Source: Nothopassalora personata (taxonomy: Eukaryota; Ascomycota; Dothideomycetes; Mycosphaerellales; Mycosphaerellaceae). Taken from it: a stretch of DNA of 64,000 bases. Positions 57,708-64,000 of the stretch are shown in pieces. Under the pieces are notes generated by a model. The model did no database searches. It saw only the letters and a program-made list of their open reading frames with translations, and was not told the DNA's origin. The position numbers and the translations under genes were made by a program. The stretch covers positions 1,798,001 to 1,862,000 of the forward strand of contig CM066293.1 of assembly GCA_033816765.1 (NCBI GenBank), in the 5' to 3' direction. How positions within the stretch are numbered: the first letter of the stretch is position 1; the number at the start of each line of letters is the position of its first letter.

Positions 57708-58073
57708 TATTAACGACTAATAGGTTGTGTTAACCTTAGGTTTAGGGGGGTGCCTTAGGTCTAACTTACTCTAATTTCATTTAGCTTCAATTAGACATTT
57801 AGGTAAGCTAGTAGGACCTAGTATAGCTATTAAGATATATACTACGTAGTTAAGCATTGTAAGCGTAGCATTAAGGTAACAATTCAATTCATACCTCTCG
57901 AGTAGAGGGCATAGGGGATCGAGTCCGCTAATCCTCTTATTTATCTAGCTACTACGCTACTCGTTACGTAACCTGATTTCACGGTCCCGGGACCGGCAAA
58001 TACCACTACTTACATAAGCGCCGCTCTATACTACTATAACTCGGATAGGCCTACATAGGGTAGTTAGTAGACA
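57708..58073 (+). repeat. Element 4, 3' LTR
   Basis: 366 bp, uninterrupted copy of the split 5' LTR. Slightly less RIP-mutated at several sites (for example CAAAT against TAAAT in the palindrome). Confidence 0.88.
57976..58001. repeat. 26-bp palindrome, copy in element 4 3' LTR
   Basis: Arms ATTTCACGGTCCC and GGGACCGGCAAAT; mostly symmetric with mismatches, core CGGTCCCGGGACCG intact. Confidence 0.9.
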
Positions 58074-58078
58074 TTACT

Positions 58079-58350
58079 AGTTAACTACCGCCTACGACTA
58101 CTATCCGACGCTAAAATCTACCTAGTCTTCTATATCTCTAAGTTAGAACCTACGGACGCTAAAACACCTTACTAAGAAAGCTTCTATTTCGAGCTAGAAG
58201 TAGAAAACAAATTCGAAGTTAAAAAAATCCTAGATAAAAAAGGTTAGTAATACCTTATTAAGTAGAAAGGATACAACAAATTAGAAAATACCTAGGAACT
58301 AAAACAACACCTACGAAACTATTAGTAAAAGATCCGACAATACTAAAAAT
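58079..58350 (+). pseudogene. Element 6 integrase C-terminus / chromodomain-like end
   Basis: The frame reads IYLVFYISKLEPTDAKTPY, then FYFELEVENKFEVKKILDKK, YLIK-KGYNKLENT; stops are TAG. Closely parallels 32000-32260 (minus) of element 2. Confidence 0.75.
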
Positions 58351-58397
58351 AGGTCCGCCGATATAACTAACGATAATCGATCTATCGGCCGACGAGC

Positions 58398-58470
58398 GAC
58401 TAGGATAGGAATCGAACCTACGACCTTAAGAGTGTAGATAGCTTACGCTCTACTACTAAGCTACCTAGCC
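58398..58470 (-). other. tRNA-like sequence, 73 nt, in element 6
   Basis: On the minus strand 73 nt fold in part like a tRNA: acceptor GGCTAGG with CCTAGTC, D-arm GCTTAGTAGTAGAGC, T-arm GTAGG-TTCGATT-CCTAT. Only the anticodon arm is irregular (TAAG..CTTA with an 11-base loop), so no anticodon can be assigned. It sits downstream of the accessory ORF on the same strand, as in element 2. Confidence 0.55.
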
Positions 58471-58509
58471 GATTAATAGAAATAGGGATACAACTTATAA
58501 ATAAATACC

Positions 58510-59050
58510 CTAATAAGTTTCTACCCCTAGGGACTCGCCCTAGGGTTCCGCCCTAGAAAGCGCCGCCTAGTCGTTTACGGGCATCTCTAGGATATCCGAA
58601 AAAGAAACTAGCAAAGGCGACACCTCTACCCCCGACGCCTACTTAAGAGACGCTAGCTCCTCGCGCGCCTCTTCCTCCTTAAGCTCCTCTAACTCCTTAG
58701 CGACGGCGTCGTTAGTGTAACGCTTAGCTAAGCGTAGCTGTTTCCGAAGACGGATCTTACGTATCTTTAGCCGCACCTCCTCCTCTTTAATCCTCTTAAG
58801 CTCTAGCTTAAGCTTATCGCGCGAATCGCGAAGACGTTCCTACTCCGGACGAGAAAGATATACGTCGTAATCCTTATAGCCTTTTCGAATATAGGCCGAA
58901 CACTTCCTAGACCGAGAACCTACGATATACTTTACTACCGCGCCCGAGGATCGAGACTTCTAATAATTCGTGTATAGAGCTATTTTAATACTAGAGGTTT
59001 TAGTATCTAGAGCAAGTCGTTAACGGCGTTTATAGGAGGAAGAAGACATA
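58510..59050 (-). pseudogene. Accessory ORF of element 6: Cys motif plus coiled coil
   Basis: Minus strand, convergent to pol. Near 58950 the text VVKYIVGSRS then KCSAYIRKGYKDYDV parallels the Cys region of the element-2 ORF (ECVRKGIKCNV), with several Cys as Tyr after RIP. A long charged helix follows (RDKLKLELKRIKEEEVRLKI, RKIRLRKQLRLAKRY) and then an acidic, Ser/Val-rich tail (ASGVEVSPLLVSFSD). Same position, orientation and layout as 31276-31850. Confidence 0.6.
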
Positions 59051-59122
59051 GTTAACTATTACTATAAGAAATAATAACGGCTTATAGAGCTTCGGGACGA
59101 AGCTAGGCTAAAAAGGGGATAG

Positions 59123-59482
59123 TGTTACGGAATGATTCCTATAGACCCTAGAATTACGATAATAAGACGAGTACGTAACTTATCCTACCTAAGCGCTTAG
59201 ACTTAGGGCGATTAGACTGCTTATGCTTAGACTAATTAGGCTGCTTATGCTTAGACTAATTAGACTAATTACCGAGATCTTCGAATCTCCTTTATATTTA
59301 GGAACGCTAAGAATCCCTTATAGTTTCGATGCGTTTAACTTATGTTACTATCTCACTAATTGGAATACACTCTTATCCTAATTATTTATCTTCGCTTAGC
59401 TCGCTTTAGCCTCTCTAAAGAATACCGCTACGTAACTTAACTTATCTCTCTTTTAAGACTAGCCCTAGAACGAGACATAACA
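59123..59482 (+). repeat. Element 6, 3' LTR
   Basis: 360 bp, TGTTACGG..GACATAACA. Its right half is the reverse complement of the start of the element 2 LTR (30704 onward), confirming a shared family in opposite orientation. Confidence 0.85.
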
Positions 59483-60415
59483 CTTACTATACGGTTCTAA
59501 GGCTACATTTATTATTACTCGTTATAATAGACGATAATTTCCTAGCCTTTACATTAATTAACGATTGTCCAATTATAACATTTTTGAAACTTAGACATAT
59601 AGATAATTATATCGCCTAAGTAGAAGAATTGTGCAAGGTAGTAGATAAGTCCGTTCTATAAGTTCTCAAGTACCTAGTCTAGAACAAAACTAATGCCCGA
59701 GATCTTATATATTGTTTAAAGGCAGCCGTAACTTTAGAAAGCGAAGTAATAGTACGGAAACTTCTATCTCTTAGAGTACCTTTTACTAACGAGGATGTCG
59801 ACATTACCGTTTCCTAAAACGCAACGAATGTCCTAGCGATCTTTACGAGCCTTAACTAAAAATTAACTAGAGATGCCTAGCTAATAGTTAATTATATTAC
59901 TATAAGTGAATTTTGTCCTCTACTATGTACCCTCTAAAGTGCTGTGTTCTTATGTATTATATAAATAAAATTCTCCTCTAGGACCTTTTATCATAGCTCT
60001 AATAGCGTAACGGCACTATATCTACGGTCGTATAACTAAAGCCTCCCTTTAATAGAGGCGTCGTCTATTCTATCGTGCCCTTAGACTCTTAGGGCGTGCA
60101 CTCGTTCCTTAGATTTAACCTTATTCTACTTTCGTTAACTCTTACTAGGTTCCTATACGGCTATGTATATGTGGACGCGTCGGGTCGGCGACGCTAGCTA
60201 CATCATCCTCTTTCTTATAGCTCTACGGATGCAATACTCCGCTCGTGCAAGGCATCGAATTACTAAGCATAAGAGACTACTCTTAAATCTCCTTAGACCT
60301 TATCGGGTGTACCGAGAGGTTACTAGTTACTCGTTATAGTTAGGGGGCGACAGTAGGCGAGGCTATCTATTATTCTATAGTATTGTATAGTACCGGTCGT
60401 AGTATACTTAGTCTT
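59483..60415 (+). pseudogene. RIP-mutated coding remnant at right edge of island
   Basis: From about 59610 the plus strand reads as protein with TAG/TAA at likely Gln: LEELCKVVDKSVL, NARDLIYCLKAAVTLESEVI, VRKLLSLRVPFTNEDVDITV, NATNVLAIFTSLN, to about 59930. No transposon domain is recognised. It might be a host gene of repeat type, or an unlisted element. The rest up to 60415 holds nothing identifiable. Confidence 0.4.
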
Positions 60416-60530
60416 CTGTGTGGAAGATGGCTCGACTCAAAAGGCCTGACATGATATGCAGACGTCGACCTTCGCAGAATACCGTTATCACCACATTGCA
60501 ATTTCACCCAGATCATTACGGCTATCCTCC

Positions 60531-61593
60531 TTACGGGAGCACATATCCGCCATCAATAACCATATTCGCGCCAGTCATGTACGAGGAAGCATCGCTCGCA
60601 AGAAATACGTAGGCCTGAGATTCGACCCGAATTAGCTCACTAGTATTGGACCATCGTCAAGGGCGAGACGAGACTTACTCCCTTCAACTCAGCCGCATCA
60701 GCATTCCTCCCTGCTGGTACAAGCATCGACCAATGATCCCTCCACTCCTTTGGATGTACCGATAACACTACGCCAACAGTCAGCCCAAAAGTTCGTTTAC
60801 CCAACATCTCCATCCTAGAAAAATGGCTTACTATCAGTCTCGATAAATCCTGGGCTAATGCAATTCACCCTCGCGAAATCCACCCACTCGACAGCCAGAC
60901 ATTTCGCCAAGTGCACCACCGCGGCCTTGGATGCATTGTACGCGGCCTGTCGCTGGGGAACATTGACGAGGAGTGCAGAGACTGAGGCGGTGAATATCAT
61001 GCTTCCCGAGCCCGGGCCTTGCTTCTTGAAGATGGTACCGGCGGCTTGAGCTGTGTACATGGCGCCGTCGAGATTTACCTGTTGAAGACGGAAGGTGATT
61101 TAGTGAAGCTTGAAGGTTGAGCAGAGGGATTAGTATTACCTTCATGATCTCCTGCCATTGCTCGGCGGTATATTCTAGACTGTCGATGTGGGAGGCAACG
61201 CCGCTAGCGAAGAGGGAAAGCGTCAGCCGATGAGTCCCTTCATTGCGGTCACTCGAGAATCATGGGATCTCACGCATTCGCCACCATAATATCAAGCTTC
61301 CCAAAGTCTTTGGCAATCTGATTAATGGTCTTCGTTATCGTGTCTTTGTCTCGAACATCAGACTGATATGCCTTCACAGTCGATCCTGTCTCCTCGGACA
61401 GCTTCTTTGCGGTCTCACTTGCATCCTTGCTAGAAGTATAGATCAGTGCTACTGAAGCACCTGCTTCAGCCAATGCACGAGTCACTTCCAAACCGATGCC
61501 TCGTGCGCCTCCTGTGACTGCGGCTGTACGACCTTCCAGGGAGAATTGTCCCAAGACGTGCTTGTTGACATCGGATGGCTTTGCGAGCGGCAT
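60531..61593 (-). CDS. Short-chain dehydrogenase/reductase, probably sugar/polyol-active
   Basis: Five exons (61593-61274, 61203-61140, 61078-60832, 60767-60679, 60614-60531) give 267 residues; introns are 61-70 nt, all GT..AG, and frames join exactly. Classical SDR: cofactor motif TGGARGIG at 27-34, NAG at 106-108, catalytic Ser around 160-162, Tyr175 and Lys179 (YNASK), and the C-terminal substrate region [10 protein letters not shown]. Length and the C-terminal VIDGGY fit the sorbose reductase/mannitol-, arabinitol- and L-xylulose-reductase group that interconverts keto-sugars and polyols with NAD(P)H. It is divergent from a xylitol dehydrogenase across 305 bp, so the pair probably acts in pentose/polyol catabolism. 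Exact substrate cannot be read from the sequence. Confidence 0.9.
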
Positions 61594-61898
61594 GTTGGAG
61601 TGATATCAAAGACATATAATGCTGGAATTCGAGCACGACGCACGACTGAGACATGGACGAGCTTTCTGATACTGGTCAGAGACAGTCGCCGAACCTTCCT
61701 CGTGACGGCGTTTGGAGGATGGAGACCTCATGCATGTACAAAATCTGATGTGGGGCGGACCACAATGCCCCGAAGAAGCACTTCTTCAGTGGAGCGCTCC
61801 TTGTGGAGCCTCATGCGAGAATATGTACAGGCTTTGGCTTGCTGCCCTTGTTGGCTGAAACTTCTTAGCACGCTTCCTGTGGTATCGGTGAAAAAGCT
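61594..61898. promoter_or_regulatory. Bidirectional promoter of SDR and xylitol dehydrogenase
   Basis: 305 bp between the two start codons. GTGGGG at 61750-61755 fits the CreA carbon-repressor consensus SYGGRG, expected for polyol genes, but one such hexamer is weak evidence. Confidence 0.5.
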
Positions 61899-63219
61899 AT
61901 GGCAGCAGCAGGAGCAGAGAAGGTACCTCCTGCTTGAAACGAGGACAGCAATTACGCTGACATGCAGCATTGCAGAATCCAGCATTTGTGCTGCGAGCCA
62001 TCAAAGATGTGGCATTCGAGGAAAGGGAAGTTCCGAAGCTTCGCGATGCGCATGATGTGCGCGTACACGTTCAGCAGACCGGTATCTGTGGCTCAGATGT
62101 CCATTACTGGTGAGTGTCGGGAAATTCGATCTCACACCAGACTGAACGCTGATACATGATGAGTCGCAGGCAAAGAGGCAGAATCGGTATGGCCTTGAGC
62201 CAGTCGAAGCTGCAGGAAGCCACTGATGTTTTCTAGGCGACTTCGTCCTAAACAGTCCGATCATCCTCGGTCACGAGTCCGCTGGTACCGTTGTCGAGGT
62301 CGGCAGTGCCGTCAAGAACGTCAAGCCAGGCGATCGAGTCGCCATCGAGCCTGGAGTCCCCTGCAGACATTGCGATTACTGCCGTTCAGGAGCATATAAC
62401 CTCTGTCCAGATACGATTTTCGCAGCAACGCCACCCTGGGATGGCACCCTCGCCAAATACTACATCGTTGCAAGCGATTATGTGTATCCGATCTCGGATC
62501 ATATGACAATGGAGCAAGGAGCGCTAGTAGAGCCGACCGCAGTTGGTGTGCAGATCACGAAGACGGCGGACCTTAGAGCTGGTCAGACCGTGCTGGTTAT
62601 GGGATGCGGTACGATTGGAGTCATGTGCCAGGCGATAGCAAAGGCATACGGCGCGAAGAAAGTCATCGGCGTTGATGTCGTGCAGTCAAGGCTCGATTTC
62701 GCCAAGACTTTTGGCGCTGATGAGGTTTACCTGCCGTTCAGAGCAGCTGACGGCGCAGAGCCTGTGAGCCATGCGGAGAAAGTTGCCAACGACATCAAGG
62801 AGAAGTTCTCGTTGCCAGAAGGTGCAGATGTTGTTCTAGAGTGCACAGGAGCAGAACCATGTATCCAAGCTGGGATCTTCGCGGCCAAGAAAGGCGGCAC
62901 CTACGTCCAAGCAGGAATGGGCCGTGAGAACGTGGTAAGTCTGAGGAAACACCTCTGGCAGATGTGCCCGAAGCTGACGGCGGATAATTAGGTATTTCCC
63001 ATCACCACGGCCTGCATTCGAGCGCTCAATATCAAAGGCTCAATTCGCTACACCAGTGGATGCTACCCACAGGCTGTGGACCTGGTAGCCTCAGGGAAAA
63101 TTGATGTGGAGAGGCTGATCACGAATCGTTTTCAATTTGAAAAGGCAGAAGATGCATTTGAACTCGTCAAAGCCAGTAAGCCGGACGTGTTCAAGGTCAT
63201 GATAGCAGGCGTAGAATAA
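61899..63219 (+). CDS. xdhA: D-xylulose reductase / xylitol dehydrogenase (zinc MDR family)
   Basis: Five exons (61899-61922, 61976-62109, 62170-62186, 62237-62934, 62992-63219) give 366 residues. Exon 3 is a 17-nt microexon encoding most of WQRGRIG; without it the frame breaks. NAD-dependent oxidation of xylitol (or sorbitol) to the ketose. Catalytic zinc ligands: Cys46 (CGSDVHYW), His71 and Glu72 (GHESAG). Structural zinc cysteines at 101, 104, 107 and 115 (PCRHCDYCRSGAYNLC). Rossmann motif GCGTIG, then GVDV with the acidic residue that favours NAD over NADP. The pattern and length fit fungal XdhA closely. In fungi this enzyme links D-xylose and L-arabinose catabolism to D-xylulose. The neighbouring SDR and sugar transporter support this role. 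Confidence 0.93.
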
Positions 63220-63621
63220 CACTACAAGCATGGAATTGACAGCCGGAGTGAAATAATAATCATGGCATGAGATGGCATGACTGCTCAAGCTACAGCCATG
63301 CACCGATCTCGCGTAAAGGATCGTAGAGGTGATGTGCAGCAACACCGAACTCGGCCTCAATGATGCCGAACAAGCGACAGTGTGCAGGATATCATCTTCC
63401 CAGACGAGAAAGTATGGCCCCTCCAGGATTTCAATGCAGATCTGCGGAGACGAGTCCTCAACCCCAAACTTGGTCGCGGGTTGGCAAGTGTGGTGGCATG
63501 ATGCCGCCGAATGCCGTGGATCTCAACGGGAAGACGTTGGGCTCGGTTCGGTCGAGTATAGGAACTGCAACATCCCCATATTGTCACAACATGCGCTCTC
63601 AGCGGTCGTGTGTTGGGCAAC
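63220..63621. other. Intergenic between xylitol dehydrogenase and transporter
   Basis: A 402-bp gap with normal composition. Several short frames on both strands overlap here but none is protein-like. It probably holds the xdhA 3' UTR and the transporter promoter. Confidence 0.5.
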
Positions 63622-64000
63622 ATGCTGAAGAACGAACACATTGTCGGACGTGCACTTGCGGAGGTCTTGCCAAATAACGAGAGATGGTGGTTCTCAGTAC
63701 CGCATCTCCTATCGTTGAATCTGATTCTCCTTGTACCGTTGGTCTCGAGCAGTGTCGCTGGATACGATGGCTCATTGGTGCGTCTTGAAAATCTCATGGC
63801 ACTCTAGCTTCCGGTTCGCTGATGCACATCGATCTCATAGATGAACGGGCTCCAGGCTGTAAGTCGTTCCCAAACCTCCTGTCCGCATCGTGCTGACAGC
63901 AGCTCTTACAGTTACAGCAGTGGAAAGATTACTTCGATAGCCCGAGCGGGGCCTTGCTTGGTATAGTCAACGCCGCACAATCTCTAGGCTCAGTGGTCGC
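63622..64000 (+). CDS. MFS sugar transporter, N-terminal part, cut by window edge
   Basis: Three exons seen (63622-63777, 63841-63858, 63912 to the edge), joined by 63- and 53-nt GT..AG introns; the second exon is only 18 nt. The text WWFSVPHLLSLNLILLVPLV is the first membrane helix. GYDGSL, MNGLQALQQWKDYF and SPSGALLGIVNAAQSLGSVV follow the pattern of fungal hexose/lactose-permease-like sugar porters (GYDxSxMNGLQ..W..YF..P.G..LG..NA). It probably imports a sugar or polyol used by the adjacent dehydrogenases. The remainder, including the family signatures of later helices, lies outside the window. Confidence 0.85.

Larger units (their letters stand above)
30481..58073 (+). mobile_element. Element 4: about 11.9-kb LTR retrotransposon split by three insertions
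   Basis: Long direct repeats (5' LTR split at 30481-30703 and 34147-34290; 3' LTR 57708-58073; 366-367 bp each, both beginning TATTAACGAC, RIP-mutated from TG, and ending GACA) bracket an internal region. A polypurine tract (AATAGGGGAGGA) precedes the 3' LTR. Removing elements 2, 3 and the Copia element leaves about 11.1 kb inside: gag-protease (ORF1), RT-RNase H-integrase (pol) and a third large ORF. Reading frames continue exactly across the Copia site when one target copy is removed, proving the nesting. No target duplication of element 4 itself was found (GATAG left, TTACT right), so the outer ends may be rearranged. Confidence 0.75.
58079..59482 (+). mobile_element. Element 6: 3' end of a Ty3/Gypsy element of the element-2 family
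   Basis: Begins abruptly at the element 4 LTR border with the integrase C-terminus (NYRLRLLSDAKIYLVFYIS), nearly the same text as element 2, and the chromodomain-like YNKLENT. Then come, as in element 2, a tRNA-like sequence and a convergent accessory ORF, a polypurine tract (AAAAAGGGGATAG) and a 360-bp LTR. The 5' part is missing from the window. Confidence 0.85.
22431..60415. repeat. RIP-mutated nested retrotransposon island
   Basis: Throughout this block CpA and TpG are scarce and TpA, especially TAG and CTA, is abundant. In 24001-25000 my hand tally finds no CAG and about three CTG, against dozens of TAG/CTA. Former Gln codons read TAG or TAA and former Trp codons read TAG. This is the signature of repeat-induced point mutation (C to T at CpA on both strands). 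Both edges are abrupt: normal composition resumes within a few tens of bases at about 22.43 and 60.42 kb. The block is built from the LTR elements listed below; no intact host gene is seen inside. Confidence 0.93.

Noticed and set aside
30476..58078. Target-site duplication for element 4
   Set aside because: The outer flanks (GATAG and TTACT) do not match; shifting the LTR ends by a few bases does not help.

Overview
This is a filamentous-ascomycete nuclear contig. Evidence: spliced genes with 50-91-nt GT..AG introns, orthologues of REV1, Syp1/FCHo and an Fpr3/4-type nucleolar FKBP, 2EXR/F-box-like fungal proteins, and a 38-kb block of LTR retrotransposons mutated by RIP (repeat-induced point mutation). 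The gene set and the large RIP-mutated block fit a Dothideomycete, perhaps Mycosphaerellaceae/Capnodiales; the species is inference only.

Layout. (1) 1-22.4 kb is gene-bearing, unmutated DNA: the start of a Ser/Thr-rich secreted protein running off the left edge (-), a kinesin-10-like motor with a C-terminal helix-hairpin-helix (-), a Ser/Thr-rich secreted protein (+), the endocytic F-BAR/muHD protein Syp1 (+, six exons), a frameshifted 2EXR-type pseudogene with a decayed tandem paralogue (-), a 2EXR-type gene (+), REV1 (-), and a divergently transcribed FKBP-type histone/proline isomerase (+) with a striking inverted repeat carrying two ACGCG boxes in the shared promoter. (2) About 22.4-60.4 kb is a nested transposon island. 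CpA/TpG is strongly depleted and TAG/CTA enriched, so the old reading frames stay legible but are full of TAG stops at former Gln codons. Five LTR elements and an ORF-bearing remnant can be resolved: a 6.8-kb Ty3 chromovirus (22644-29425, TSD AAAGG); a large element of about 11.9 kb (LTRs at 30481-34290, split, and 57708-58073) interrupted by three others: a deleted Ty3 element in its 5' LTR (30704-34141, TSD CGCTA), a complete Ty3 element in its first ORF (34940-41638, TSD AATAG) and a complete Copia element in its third ORF (51143-56726, TSD GTAGC); and the 3' end of another Ty3 element (58079-59482). (3) About 60.4-64.0 kb is a clean polyol/pentose catabolism cluster: an SDR (-), a divergent xylitol dehydrogenase (+) and the 5' end of an MFS sugar transporter (+).

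Most unusual content. The 11.9-kb element carries a 26-bp palindrome (arm ATTTACCGGTCCC) in each LTR and again between ORF1 and pol and between pol and a third ORF of roughly 1000 codons, so it punctuates every gene junction. A second Ty3 family carries, in two separate copies, a convergent accessory ORF (Cys-rich motif followed by a charged coiled-coil) with a tRNA-like sequence directly downstream. The chromovirus shows complementarity between its LTR and its primer-binding region consistent with Tf1-type self-priming.

All readings were made by eye; no searches were run. Exon coordinates were chosen by splice-site consensus and frame continuity.
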